Shown: positions 24,918-33,703, counted from the first letter of the stretch. The stretch is 64,000 nucleotides of DNA from an uncultured Pseudoteredinibacter sp. (GCF_947502065.1 NZ_CANMYE010000001.1:620001-684000), one strand, 5' to 3'. A program made the numbers and translations. Notes: a model not told the origin generated them from the letters alone.

Positions 24918-26504
24918 ATGAAGTCACTTCCTCTGAGTATTTTGGGTTGGCCCAGCCACTTAGTTTTTTTTGCAGCGGCGGTGTTTCTGTTGTTGTTATT
25001 GTTGTGGCGTATATGGCGTTATCGTAAAGCTCAGCGAATAGATGCACTGCAGAAACTTGAACAGCAACAACACTTTGAGTTACTGCGCGAACAAGATTTG
25101 GCAAAACTGGATGCGCTGCAGTTGCAGCTTATGGAGCTTGGTAAAGAGTCAGAACGTATATTGCAAGAACGCCAGGATTTAGCTGCGCAAAAGCATGAGC
25201 TGCAATTACAGGATGTCCAGCAAAGACAGAAAATTGAAATGTTAGAGCAGCAGCTTGCAAGCATGCCTGAGAAGGAACAGCAATTAGTAACACTGCAGGC
25301 CCAGCTATCGAGTACCGAAACTAAGCTACAGGAACAAAAAGAGCATCATCAATCTCAGATGGCATTTGTTGAGCAAAGCCGACAGCAGATGATGACGCAG
25401 TTTGAAGCTCTGTCAGCGAAAATCTATGAGCAGCAAGCTAAAAAGTTTAACAGTGATAGCCAGCAATCCTTAGGGCAACTACTCAACCCTTTAAAAACTC
25501 AACTTGGTGAATTTAAAGCTAAAGTGGAAGCCAGTCACGAAAAAGAAAGTGCTGAGCGCCATATGCTGGCCGGCAAAATCTCTGAGCTGCAAAAGCAAAC
25601 CCAGCAAATCGGTAATGATGCTATTAATTTGGCCAAGGCCTTAAAGGGCGAGTCAAAGACACAGGGTAATTGGGGGGAGCTGGTACTTGAGCGGCTTTTA
25701 GAGGAGTCTGGTTTACAGCGAGGGCGTGAATATGAAACCCAGATTTCGCTGCAGACAGAAGAGGGTGATCGACGCTATCCTGATGTGCTGATTCGTTTGC
25801 CGCAAGAGAAAGATATTGTTGTTGATTCAAAAGTCTCTCTGCTGGATTACGAAGCTTATTGCTCAAGTGATGATGAACAGGAAAAAGCGCTGTTCCTTAA
25901 AAAGCATGTGCAATCTATTCGCAACCACGTTTCGGGCTTGAGTTTGAAGGAGTATGAAAAGCTTGAGGGAATAAGAAGTTTAGATTTTGTATTCTTGTTT
26001 GTACCAGTGGAGGCGGCATTTATGGCCGCTTTGCAAGCGGACAATCGGCTGTTTCAAGATGCTTATAACAAGCATATTGTATTGGTAAGTCCTACCACTT
26101 TACTCGCTTCGCTTCGTACTGTGGAGAATTTGTGGCGTCATGAGAAGCAGCATAAGAACGCTCAGAAAATTGCCGATCAGGCAGGTGCTTTGCATGATCA
26201 GTTTATGATGATGCTGCAATCTTTAGACGACTTGGGTAAGCAGCTGGATAAAACCCATGGCGCCTATGAAACGACGAGAAAGCGCTTGTTTAGCGGGCGC
26301 GGAAACTTGGTGAAGCGTACATTAGACATCCAGAAACTAGGCGCCAAGACCAAGAAGACGCTACCGGAAAGTTATTTAGATGAGTTGGAATCCAACGAGG
26401 CTGAGCAAGATGATACTGTCGTCCGATTGGGAGCAAGCCTTGAAGATGGCTCTGCTGAGGACAGGTCCATCGAGGAAGGCTCGGTAGATAATAAAGGCTC
26501 CTAA
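24918..26504 (+). CDS. rmuC: DNA recombination protein RmuC
   Basis: 528 residues from the ATG at 24918 (AGGA at 24909-24912). An N-terminal membrane segment (about 10-32, VFFAAAVFLLLLLLWRIW) is followed by a long Gln/Glu-rich coiled coil (about 35-230). The conserved RmuC nuclease-like domain comes next (about 235-450): GNWGELVLERLLEESGL, YPDVLIRLPQEKDIVVDSKVS, FVFLFVPVEAAFMAAL and HIVLVSPTTLLASLRTVENLW. The VDSK motif matches a PD-(D/E)xK-like core. RmuC limits inversions at short repeats. It is followed 12 bases later by an AEC transporter gene. Confidence 0.95.
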   Translation: MKSLPLSILGWPSHLVFFAAAVFLLLLLLWRIWRYRKAQRIDALQKLEQQQHFELLREQDLAKLDALQLQLMELGKESERILQERQDLAAQKHELQLQDVQQRQKIEMLEQQLASMPEKEQQLVTLQAQLSSTETKLQEQKEHHQSQMAFVEQSRQQMMTQFEALSAKIYEQQAKKFNSDSQQSLGQLLNPLKTQLGEFKAKVEASHEKESAERHMLAGKISELQKQTQQIGNDAINLAKALKGESKTQGNWGELVLERLLEESGLQRGREYETQISLQTEEGDRRYPDVLIRLPQEKDIVVDSKVSLLDYEAYCSSDDEQEKALFLKKHVQSIRNHVSGLSLKEYEKLEGIRSLDFVFLFVPVEAAFMAALQADNRLFQDAYNKHIVLVSPTTLLASLRTVENLWRHEKQHKNAQKIADQAGALHDQFMMMLQSLDDLGKQLDKTHGAYETTRKRLFSGRGNLVKRTLDIQKLGAKTKKTLPESYLDELESNEAEQDDTVVRLGASLEDGSAEDRSIEEGSVDNKGS

Positions 26505-26516
26505 GAAAACTCCTTG

Positions 26517-27470
26517 ATGTTAGAATCTTTTAGTTTGGCACTCTCAGTTACAGCGCCCGTATTCCTTCTGGTGCTGCTGGGAGTGTTGCTTAAGTACTTT
26601 AAGTACCTTGATGATGTATTCGTGGCTAAAGCATCTGAGTTGGTATTTTATTTATTTTTGCCCTGTCTATTTTTCTTTACTCTGCTAGATACAGATCTAG
26701 CCAGCTTTTTGTCGCCTAGCTTAAGCTTGGTTTTGGTTCTGTTTACTATAGCGTTTTATCTGTTTCTTGAACTGCTTGTTAAATTTATGCCTTTGCTAAG
26801 GCCCGTCGCAGGGGAGTTCTGCCAATCTAGCTTTCGCAGCAATCTGGCATTTATAGGACTATCCTTTTGCGCAGGGGCTTATGGGGAGGAGGGTTTGGCC
26901 AGGGCGGCTGTCCTGGTCGCTTTTATCACTGTGGTTTACAATATTCTTTCTGTGCTCACACTTGAGAGGCACCTCAATAGCTCCGATAAAAGCTCAATTT
27001 TTTCTCTACTTAAACGTATAGCCAAAAACCCTCTCGTTATGGCGATTGTATTGGGTGTAGTTTGTAACTCACTGGCTGGACTGTTTCCTGTCCCATTGAA
27101 ACAAAGTGGGGCTTATCTAGCCCAGATAACTTTGCCTATGGCGCTGCTTTGTATAGGGGCAAGCTTGAGCGTAAAGTCCTTGGCGGCCGGGCAGAGCAAA
27201 GTAATTGCCTTAGTATTGTTCTTTAAGCTGCTATTGATGCCCCTTTTGGCGGTATTCATAGTATGGTCTTTAGGCTACGGCGCTATGGATATTGGCATTG
27301 TGTTTCTGCTTTTGTCTGCCCCCACAGCCAGTGCCAGTTTTGTGATGGTGGCGGCTATGGGCGGCGATGCGAGACTAACGGCGAATTTTATTGCGGCCAC
27401 GACGATAGGATCATTGTTTACTGTCAGTTTGGGATTTGCGGTGCTTAACATATTTATGCCCAGCGGCTAG
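26517..27470 (+). CDS. AEC-family (auxin efflux carrier-like) transporter
   Basis: 317 residues, with about ten hydrophobic segments filling nearly the whole length and very few charged residues between them. The NxxF-type region FRSNLAFIGLSFCAGAYGEEG near 102-122 and the C-terminal SAPTASASFVMVAAMGGD near 275-292 are typical of this inner-membrane family. Members export or import small carboxylates such as malonate. The substrate cannot be told here. It begins 12 bases after rmuC, so it is probably read from the same transcript. The ATG at 26517 follows an in-frame TTG, and no strong ribosome-binding sequence is seen. Confidence 0.88.
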   Translation: MLESFSLALSVTAPVFLLVLLGVLLKYFKYLDDVFVAKASELVFYLFLPCLFFFTLLDTDLASFLSPSLSLVLVLFTIAFYLFLELLVKFMPLLRPVAGEFCQSSFRSNLAFIGLSFCAGAYGEEGLARAAVLVAFITVVYNILSVLTLERHLNSSDKSSIFSLLKRIAKNPLVMAIVLGVVCNSLAGLFPVPLKQSGAYLAQITLPMALLCIGASLSVKSLAAGQSKVIALVLFFKLLLMPLLAVFIVWSLGYGAMDIGIVFLLLSAPTASASFVMVAAMGGDARLTANFIAATTIGSLFTVSLGFAVLNIFMPSG

Positions 27471-27527
27471 ATTTGTGGCACAATTCCTTTCTTGATTCAG
27501 GCTCACCTTTTCTAAAATGGTTTTTTC

Positions 27528-27989
27528 ATGTCAGCGTTAACTATTTTGCTTATTTTAGCAATTCTGGTAGTAATTTCCCTAGCCGGCTATGCACTCTATT
27601 TACATTTGCAGCTGCGCAAACAGGAGCAGCGTAGAGAGGCCCAGCTCGACGAGTTAAAGCAAGAAGCCGATAAGCAGCGCGAACGTATCAATAAGAGTAT
27701 TCAGGTGATTGCGGCGGCAATGGGCAGTGAGCAAATGACCCTAACAGAGGGCGCAATGAGGCTTTCCGTATTGTTGCAGAGTTTAGGTTTGGCTGAGGAA
27801 GAGCTTGAGCCCTACTCAGCGTTAATTAAGCTGGCAGAGGCGACTGCGCATATACCCATTTTAGAAGATTGGAAGAAACTCTCTACTAAGCAAAAACTGG
27901 CTTTTGATCAGCAGAGGACAGAACTTGAAGCTCAGTATGAGGATCTAGTTCTGGATTCTTCTAAAAAACTACTCAATAAAAGCTTCTAG
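27528..27989 (+). CDS. DUF2489 family membrane-anchored protein
   Basis: 153 residues. One N-terminal transmembrane helix (about 4-26, LTILLILAILVVISLAGYAL) is followed by a charged helical region (QRREAQLDELKQEADKQRER). A conserved helical domain then follows (ERINKSIQVIAAAMGSEQM, then TEGAMRLSVLLQSL and LEDWKKLSTKQKLAFD). This matches the small DUF2489 family found in gammaproteobacteria, whose function is not known to me. Its stop is four bases from that of the convergent trmA gene. Confidence 0.82.
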   Translation: MSALTILLILAILVVISLAGYALYLHLQLRKQEQRREAQLDELKQEADKQRERINKSIQVIAAAMGSEQMTLTEGAMRLSVLLQSLGLAEEELEPYSALIKLAEATAHIPILEDWKKLSTKQKLAFDQQRTELEAQYEDLVLDSSKKLLNKSF

Positions 27990-27993
27990 GACT

Positions 27994-29082
27994 TTATTTT
28001 TTACGAAGCCAGACACCACATTCAATGTGATGGGTGTAAGGAAACTGATCAAATAGGGCGAAGCGCTCGATGTGATGGCTCTGGCAGAGGCTCTTAAGAT
28101 TCTCCGCTAAAGTATCAGGGTTGCAAGATATATAAAGAATATTGTCAAAACCGGCGACCATTTTTTCAGTATCTTTATCTAACCCTGCGCGAGGTGGATC
28201 GACTAAAACTGTACTTAGATCATAACTGCTAAGATCTATACCCTCTAAGCGGCGAAAACGTCTTACGCCTGACATGGCTTCGCTGAATTCTTCTGCGCTC
28301 ATGCGGGCAATCTGAATATTATCCGTATTATTTAAACGCATATTTTCTTGTGCCGACTTTACTGAGGTTTTGGAAATCTCTGTGGCTAGCACTTTATCGA
28401 AGCACTGAGCCAGAGGAATGGTGAAGTTACCATTGCCGCAATAAAGTTCGATCAAATGGCCCTGGCTACCCTTGCAGCAGTCGATGGCCCATTCGATCAT
28501 GGTTTCACAGATGCCTGCATTTGGCTGGGTGAAGGAGCTTTCCACTTGTTGATAGCGAAATTCCCGATCATTGATTTTAAGGGTCTCAAAAATATGATCA
28601 CGGCTAAGAACAATCTTCTGCTTTTTGCTACGACCTAGAATACTGCAACCAAGATCTTGCTCTAATTGTTTCGCCTCGGCTTGCCATTGTTCATCTAGGG
28701 GCTTGTGATATATAAGAGTAATTAAGCCGTCGCCAGCTTGGCTGCATAGAAACTCTATTTGAAACAGTTTACGCTTTAATTGCTCATTGGCGTTTAGTTT
28801 TGGCAGCAGGGCGGCCATTAGCTCATTGATATATTCAGAGGCAACGGGGAAACTATCAATAATATAGGGCTTTTTGTACTCGCCTTGAGCATACATAGCG
28901 TAATGAAGTTGATCGCCTTCATGCCAAGCTTTAAATTCAGCTCGTTGGCGGTAGTGCGTCGGCTTAGAGGCAAAAACCTCAAGCTTGGGTATATTAAACT
29001 CCGCGAAATCAGCTTCAACACGCTGTTGTTTCTCAAGTAATTGTTCTTGATAGCGCTCTGGGTGTACTTGATGAACTGACAT
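27994..29082 (-). CDS. trmA: tRNA (uracil-5-)-methyltransferase
   Basis: 362 residues, close to the E. coli enzyme. TrmA makes ribothymidine at position 54 in the tRNA T loop using S-adenosylmethionine. The SAM-binding motif LIELYCGNGNFTIPLA lies near 212-227. VLVDPPRAGLDKDT near 295-308 and the catalytic-Cys motif ISCNPDTLAENL near 321-332 are intact. No iron-sulfur cluster motif is present, which fits TrmA rather than RlmC or RlmD. It is convergent with the DUF2489 gene and downstream of moeA on the same strand. Confidence 0.97.
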   Translation of the reverse strand: MSVHQVHPERYQEQLLEKQQRVEADFAEFNIPKLEVFASKPTHYRQRAEFKAWHEGDQLHYAMYAQGEYKKPYIIDSFPVASEYINELMAALLPKLNANEQLKRKLFQIEFLCSQAGDGLITLIYHKPLDEQWQAEAKQLEQDLGCSILGRSKKQKIVLSRDHIFETLKINDREFRYQQVESSFTQPNAGICETMIEWAIDCCKGSQGHLIELYCGNGNFTIPLAQCFDKVLATEISKTSVKSAQENMRLNNTDNIQIARMSAEEFSEAMSGVRRFRRLEGIDLSSYDLSTVLVDPPRAGLDKDTEKMVAGFDNILYISCNPDTLAENLKSLCQSHHIERFALFDQFPYTHHIECGVWLRKK

Positions 29083-29234
29083 GCTTAAATCTCGCTTGGC
29101 TTAACGACTCAGCTGCCTTTTTATTTACGCCGCTGAACGAATCTTATAAAAAGGCGGGATTATACATGTCTATATTGGTGCTGTCTTAACCCCGATTTAC
29201 CTTGTGTTTTCACTCTATCTTGCAGGCTATGAGC

Positions 29235-30488
29235 TTAAATAATCCAGCGGTCAAAGGGGATAACCTCCACCTCTTCACCGGCCTTAATGTTGCCTCGTTC
29301 GCGTTCTAATTTGATATAGCAGTTGGCGGCTGCAAGGGTGCTTAGCATTCCTGAGCTTTGAGCTGAAAACGCGTTTAATTCCAATTGTCCCTGTGAGCTC
29401 ATTTTTAGTGTTCCGCGTTGGAAGTCGGTTCGGCCAGGGCGTTTTCGTATATCCTGTGGTGCGGCTAATCGCAGGCTAAAGCTATCTGCAATGTGTTGTT
29501 CGCCAGCCAATTTACGTATGCAGGGCAGGGCAAGCTGGTGAAAGGTTATGGCTGCTGAGCTCGGGTTTCCTGGCAAGCCAAAGAAGGGAACCTCTTGCAC
29601 ACGGCCAAAAGCAAAGGGCTTACCGGGTTTGATTGCCAGCTTCCACATGGAGATCTCGCCGACCTTGTCGAGTACCTCTTTAGTGTAATCAGCCTCTCCT
29701 ACTGATACCCCGCCACTGCAAACAATGGCATCGGCATGCTCAGCGGCCTTCAGGAAGGCGTTTTCTAATGCGGCGGGCTGATCTGGGATGATTCCCAGAT
29801 TCAGTACTTCAATGCCAAGGCGAGCCAACATACTCTGTACTACAAATCGATTGCTTTCATAGATGCAGCCCTGCTGTAAATCCTCCCCAGGTGCTCTGAG
29901 CTCGTCACCACTGGCAAATATAGCCACTCTAATTGGCTGGTATACCGAAAGCTTAGCGACGCCCAAAGAGGCCAAGACGCCAAGTTTAGCGGGGCTTAGG
30001 CGCTCGCCTTGATGGAGGATGGCATCTCCTGCAGAAATATCATCACCCTTGAGGCGAATGTTATTTCCTCTATTCACCGTGGCCTGCAGCGCTATGTGAT
30101 CGCCATCAACGGTACACTGTTCTTGCATAACAACGGCATCGCATTCAGAGGGAACCTCGGCCCCCGTCATTATTCGGATGCATTCGCCCTCGGCTACCTG
30201 GCCTTGGTAGGACTGCCCAGCAAAGGCTTCGCCAACCTTTCTAAATGTCTGTTGTGTGCCAGCTTCTTTGCCGGTAAATCGCAGCGCATACCCGTCCATT
30301 GCGGAATTATCGAATCCTGGTACGTCAATACTCGAATAGATATCTTCGGCCAGGATTCTATCTGAGGCCTGTTCGATAGTAATTTCCTCGATCCGCTCAA
30401 TTGGGGAGATCAAAGAAAATAACTCATTTACCGCTTCCTCGAGTGGTTTTAGGCTGGGTGCTTCGCAGCTGTTTTCAGTAGAGGACAT
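29235..30488 (-). CDS. moeA: Molybdopterin molybdenumtransferase
   Basis: 417 residues from the ATG complementary to 30486-30488 (MSSTENSCEAPSLKPLEE). A longer in-frame start would add 36 hydrophobic residues atypical of MoeA and run to the yjbQ start, so I reject it. MoeA inserts molybdate into adenylylated molybdopterin. The motifs are GFDNSAMDGYAL near 61-72, RIMTGAEVPSECDAVVMQEQ, GDDISAGDAIL, FASGDEL, CSGGVSVGEADYTKEVL near 262-278 and FFGLPGNPSSA. No other moa or mob gene lies nearby. Confidence 0.95.
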   Translation of the reverse strand: MSSTENSCEAPSLKPLEEAVNELFSLISPIERIEEITIEQASDRILAEDIYSSIDVPGFDNSAMDGYALRFTGKEAGTQQTFRKVGEAFAGQSYQGQVAEGECIRIMTGAEVPSECDAVVMQEQCTVDGDHIALQATVNRGNNIRLKGDDISAGDAILHQGERLSPAKLGVLASLGVAKLSVYQPIRVAIFASGDELRAPGEDLQQGCIYESNRFVVQSMLARLGIEVLNLGIIPDQPAALENAFLKAAEHADAIVCSGGVSVGEADYTKEVLDKVGEISMWKLAIKPGKPFAFGRVQEVPFFGLPGNPSSAAITFHQLALPCIRKLAGEQHIADSFSLRLAAPQDIRKRPGRTDFQRGTLKMSSQGQLELNAFSAQSSGMLSTLAAANCYIKLERERGNIKAGEEVEVIPFDRWII

Positions 30489-30600
30489 AAGGCGTGGCGC
30501 TCTTGTAAAATAAAACGCTATGTTAGCAGAAATCCACTTAGGGGCTTTGGCTAAATAAACCCGAAATATTGCAAACTTGACCAGAATATAAGGCAACGCT

Positions 30601-31032
30601 ATGTGGCTGCAAAAAAGTATCAGCTTAAAAGCAAAACCTCGCGGTTTTCATATTATTACCGATGACATTGTTCGGGCTTTACCCGAAATAGCCAGTATCG
30701 ATGTGGGCCTCTTGCATGTGTTTATCAAACACAGCTCGGCCTCGCTGACCATCAACGAAAATGCTGACCCTACCGTAAGGCAAGACTTCGAGAGCTATTT
30801 CAATCACAGCGTGAAAGAGAACGAACCCTACTATCGTCATACCTATGAAGGTAGTGACGATATGCCTGCACACCTAAAGGCTAGTTTACTGGGCTCTAGT
30901 GTCTCCATACCCATCGCAGCTGGTGAGCTACTGTTGGGCACCTGGCAGGGCGTCTATCTCGGCGAGCATCGCAATTATGCGGGTGGGCGAGAGCTGGTGC
31001 TGACATTACAAGGGCAGCGGGTGGGTGCCTAG
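30601..31032 (+). CDS. yjbQ: YjbQ/UPF0047 family protein
   Basis: 143 residues, a full-length member of the secondary thiamine-phosphate synthase enzyme family (YjbQ, UPF0047). Family text is complete: GLLHVFIKHSSASLTINENAD near 37-57, YRHTYEGSDDMPAHLKASLLG near 79-99, and GELLLGTWQGVYLGEHRN near 107-124. The conserved His and Glu residues form a metal site. Members can replace thiE in some strains by promiscuous activity, but the native role is unclear. It is divergent from moeA. A small hairpin, GGGTGC/GCACCC (31023-31037), overlaps the stop codon, with no T-run. Confidence 0.92.
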   Translation: MWLQKSISLKAKPRGFHIITDDIVRALPEIASIDVGLLHVFIKHSSASLTINENADPTVRQDFESYFNHSVKENEPYYRHTYEGSDDMPAHLKASLLGSSVSIPIAAGELLLGTWQGVYLGEHRNYAGGRELVLTLQGQRVGA

Positions 31033-31196
31033 CACCCAATCATGGACCCGCACCGAGACCTTGTTCTAATTCGCTTTTTGCAAATGGAATAGGTTTTTAA
31101 AAATCCTTATCTACCCCCGCCCTTAGGTACTTTTTGGCTCTGGGTGCTTTACTTTGTTAGTTTATGAACGACCAATTCATTGGCATGTTTTTAAGT

Positions 31197-31206
31197 GGGG
31201 GGGGGG
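31197..31206. repeat. Ten-base G homopolymer
   Basis: An uninterrupted run of ten G lies 11 bases beyond the stop of the broken gene at 31217-31975, in an otherwise AT-rich stretch. Runs of this length are prone to slippage. Confidence 0.8.
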
Positions 31207-31216
31207 CTTTGAAATT

Positions 31217-31975
31217 CTAGTTATCAATACAACCGCTAAATGTTTTCCCATCAAAGGTATTTGCTATAGCATAAACACTATTGCTATTTGAGCATAATGG
31301 TTGCGATTCTAAGGTGGTTGTTTTCAAAGTTTTTTCCAAATCATTCAAGCCAGAATAATGACCTAAACCAATATATGCAGTTTCAAGTGGATTTAATGAA
31401 TCATTAACCCCTAAATCAATTAATCTCTTAATATTCAAATTAGCTGGAAAAACAAGTTTTGATTCTTTAAAGTCATAACCAAAACCTAATCTTGCAAAAA
31501 AATCTTCGTTTCCAAATCCTCCAAATATATCAATTATAGGTTTGTTCCAACTTGAATTGGACAAAATATCTATGCCTACCCCATAAGATGTGAAATCTTC
31601 AGAATGTAAATTCGTTGTAATTAAATTCTTAGTATCATTGGTTCCAGTGCCATCATAGATTTTAGCTTCGATATGTGTTCCAAGATATGAAGATGGCAGC
31701 CAAGAGTAATTTTGAGCATAAATTCCAGCATCATCAAATAAATGCTCAGCGTTTAAGCTTGAACTTGTTTCAGTACTTGAGGTGGTGCTAATGTTTTCAT
31801 ACTCATAAGCTCCAATTTAAATTCTAACCCTCTCGGGCATTCCAAAAATTGACTTGCCTTCACCCAAAATTCTCTTGAACCCTATGCCTACATATTCTTC
31901 TGCTGCATTTGCTGCTACAGACCCTAAAGACATTAAAGCCATCAACATTCCAGCCAACAAAATTCTCTCACCCAT
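31217..31975 (-). pseudogene. Outer-membrane beta-barrel-like gene interrupted by one in-frame TAA
   Basis: Starting at the ATG complementary to 31973-31975, 52 codons read MGERILLAGMLMALMSLG...AANAAEEYVGIGF: a signal peptide and the first strand of a small barrel. They end at a TAA at 31817-31819. The same frame then stays open for 199 more codons to the TAG or TAA at 31217. That part has alternating strand patterns such as AEHLFDDAGIYAQNYSWL, YLGTHIEAKIYDG, YGVGIDILS, FARLGFGYDF and NPLETAYIGLGHY. One nonsense change would explain it. Base composition is visibly AT-rich compared with neighbours, suggesting transfer. A sequencing error is the main alternative. The two C-terminal Cys may form a disulfide. 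The family is not firmly identified. Confidence 0.75.
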
Positions 31976-32323
31976 AATAAACTACCATCTCTTAAGGATT
32001 GATAAAATCAGCTTTTGGGATGGCCTTGTTGCAATAAACAGCAAATCAAATCGACCCCAAAAAAGAACGAAAACTACACAAAACCTTGGCTGGGCTTTCC
32101 GAGCATTGCCCTAAAACAGCGCCGTCGCCACTATAGTCTTCAAGTATATAAAACAAAAATACCAGAGCTTGTTCTTTTTAGGACATTCGTTGTTATTTTT
32201 AGGACATCTACGGTTAATTTTCTGGTTTACATGGTGATGTGGGTGATTAATATGAATGTTGATTGTTAACTTGATGAATTTAGCTACAAAGCCTGGGGAT
32301 TGAAAGGGCAGGTTGAAGATGAG
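31976..32323. other. AT-rich intergenic region between the broken barrel gene and tusE
   Basis: No gene is supported. Open frames on the + strand here are antisense to the broken gene or start without a ribosome-binding sequence. The only marked feature is the phased direct repeat at 32171-32207. No terminator for the tus operon was seen after tusE. Confidence 0.55.
32171..32207. repeat. 16-bp direct repeat, 21-bp period
   Basis: GTTCTTTTTAGGACAT (32171-32186) and GTTATTTTTAGGACAT (32192-32207) differ at one base and start 21 bp apart, two helical turns. They lie about 200 bp upstream of the broken reverse-strand barrel gene. This geometry suits a dimeric or tandem-binding regulator. Confidence 0.7.
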
Positions 32324-32647
32324 TTATAGGCAATTCAGTGGTTTCGGTAGCCCTGCTAACTTGCTAGCCAATTTAGCTGGGCTCCCAGGAAACAAGCGCA
32401 TAAAGTAAATGCTGCTACCTTTTTCTTTACCCAGTTTTAGTGCAGCTTGCTTGACCATAATCCGCATAGCGGGAGACTGCTCAAATTCGTCGTAAAAGTC
32501 GCGCAGTAACTCAATAATCTCCCAGTGTGCGTCTTCAAGCTGGAGGGATTCTTCTTGGGCTAACTCTTCGGCAATTGTTTTGTTCCAGTCACTTACGTTA
32601 ACTAGGTAACCTTCGTTATCGCGTGCAATGTTATCGAGTGCAGCCAT
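32324..32647 (-). CDS. tusE: Sulfur relay protein TusE (DsrC family)
   Basis: 107 residues. TusE takes persulfide from the TusBCD complex and hands it to MnmA for 2-thiouridine formation at tRNA wobble position 34. The DsrC-family body (LVNVSDWNKTIAEELAQEE, then LEDAHWEIIELLRDFYDEFE) leads to the C-terminal arm GLPKPLNCL. The penultimate Cys106 is the conserved active Cys. The second Cys, found ten residues earlier in dissimilatory DsrC, is absent, which supports TusE. It is last in the tusD-tusC-tusB-tusE operon, one base after tusB. Confidence 0.94.
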   Translation of the reverse strand: MAALDNIARDNEGYLVNVSDWNKTIAEELAQEESLQLEDAHWEIIELLRDFYDEFEQSPAMRIMVKQAALKLGKEKGSSIYFMRLFPGSPAKLASKLAGLPKPLNCL

Positions 32648-32648
32648 A

Positions 32649-32936
32649 TTAACTCCAGTTTACGCTGTTCTTGTAGCTCTCTGTTAAGTCTACCCAGCGA
32701 TCGTAGTCAATGGCTTGAACGTGGCTTGAATCAGTGGGTAGGCCGCGAGCGATCAAGTCATCGCTCAATGCATAGAGTGCAATACCTTTTTGCTTAAGTG
32801 CTGCCATTTCTTTTTGTATGAGTGTGTGAACCACGCCGTCGGCAAAAAATAGGATGGCGTCCTTGCTTGTACAGCAAGTGCTGCAATGTTGCATTGCTTC
32901 TGTCTGTTGGGTGTTGATGGTATGTAAACTGCTCAT
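32649..32936 (-). CDS. tusB: Sulfur relay protein TusB (DsrH family)
   Basis: 95 residues, the usual TusB length. It starts MSSLHTINTQQTEAMQHC and continues with DAILFFADGVVHTLIQ near 27-42 and GIALYALSDDLIARGL near 51-66, then a C-terminal DYDRWVDLTESYKNSVNW. TusB forms the inner part of the TusBCD heterohexamer and is not itself the persulfide carrier. The N-terminal CSTCCTSKD cluster has more Cys than usual. The start lies one base after the tusC stop and the stop abuts tusE, a tightly packed operon. Confidence 0.9.
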   Translation of the reverse strand: MSSLHTINTQQTEAMQHCSTCCTSKDAILFFADGVVHTLIQKEMAALKQKGIALYALSDDLIARGLPTDSSHVQAIDYDRWVDLTESYKNSVNWS

Positions 32937-32937
32937 T

Positions 32938-33309
32938 TTATAGGCTCATGCAAATATCTTGTTCTTGCAGCCACTCTTGTATGCTAAGGCTGTTTTTTAG
33001 CAAAGCTACATCGAGCAGTTGTTTTTCTTCGATGCCAAACTGCTCAAGTGCCTGCTCGTGCACAAAGACATTTTCCACATCGTACAAGGCCAGCATGCTC
33101 AACATTTTGGCAAGGTTTTTTTGCTCAATTGCGCTGGGATTCTGTTCTTCTACGAGCTGCAATATTCCAGCGCCCATAAACAATAAGCTAATATTTTGAT
33201 CAAAAGCCGCTCCAGCTAATGCGGCATCAAGTAGCTCGCGGGCCTGACTGCCTCCGTAAGGAGAGTGGCGGCAGATAAAGGTAATGTTCTTTTTTTGTAC
33301 TTCACTCAT
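32938..33309 (-). CDS. tusC: Sulfur relay protein TusC (DsrF family)
   Basis: 123 residues from the ATG complementary to 33307-33309 (MSEVQKKNITFICRHSPYGG). The longer in-frame start would overlap tusD and add 17 residues not typical of the family. Family features are FICRHSPYGGSQARELLDAAL near 10-30, DQNISLLFMGAGILQLVEEQ near 37-56 and ALYDVENVFVHEQALEQFG near 74-92. TusC is part of the TusBCD persulfide-transfer complex. It starts 7 bases after the tusD stop. Confidence 0.9.
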   Translation of the reverse strand: MSEVQKKNITFICRHSPYGGSQARELLDAALAGAAFDQNISLLFMGAGILQLVEEQNPSAIEQKNLAKMLSMLALYDVENVFVHEQALEQFGIEEKQLLDVALLKNSLSIQEWLQEQDICMSL

Positions 33310-33316
33310 GTTCTGC

Positions 33317-33703
33317 TCAGCTAAAGGTAATACTGCGATCGGCGAGTACAGCCCCTTCAATCATTTGCCCAAGGCCACTGACGATAAAAGGCGCCTGAAT
33401 ATTGCTGGCGGGCTTATTGTAGCGCTTGGCCTCTTCCTCATTGAGTAGGCCGCGGCGCACGGCGGCGGCGATGCAAACCACCAGTTCTACCTCTTCGTTG
33501 CTGCCAAAATCGCGCCAGCGCTGCTCCATATTGTTTTCGTCACTCGGTGGGCTTAATAAGCTGTTGGCGTTGTAGACGCCGTCACCATAGAAAAACACTC
33601 GGCTGATGTTGTGGCCCTTTTTCAACAAAGCTTGGCAAAAGCGCAGAGCGCTAAGGCTTGTTTGCGAGCTGGGCGGGGCAGTGACATTAATTAGGTAGTT
33701 CAT
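33317..33703 (-). CDS. tusD: Sulfur relay protein TusD (DsrE family)
   Basis: 128 residues. TusD carries the catalytic persulfide received from TusA. The conserved Cys is in VELVVCIAAAVRRGLL near 72-87. SLSALRFCQALLKKGHNISRVFFYGDGVYNAN near 17-48 and the C-terminal GLGQMIEGAVLADRSITF are also typical. It is the first gene of the operon. Its upstream region contains 4.5 copies of a 52-bp tandem repeat and the terminator shared with yccA, so the operon promoter must lie between or inside these repeats, or in the 140 bases after them. Confidence 0.93.
   Translation of the reverse strand: MNYLINVTAPPSSQTSLSALRFCQALLKKGHNISRVFFYGDGVYNANSLLSPPSDENNMEQRWRDFGSNEEVELVVCIAAAVRRGLLNEEEAKRYNKPASNIQAPFIVSGLGQMIEGAVLADRSITFS

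Noticed and set aside
30489..30596. 36-residue N-terminal extension of moeA
   Set aside because: It would overlap the divergent yjbQ promoter region and is not found in MoeA proteins.
31217..31564. Reading the barrel fragment as an independent gene from a TTG
   Set aside because: The same frame continues upstream without a stop to 31817, and the signal peptide lies further upstream in the same frame, so it is a piece of one broken gene.
31854..32269. Forward frames in the AT-rich region
   Set aside because: They are antisense to the broken barrel gene or lie in repeat-bearing intergenic DNA, with no ribosome-binding sequence.
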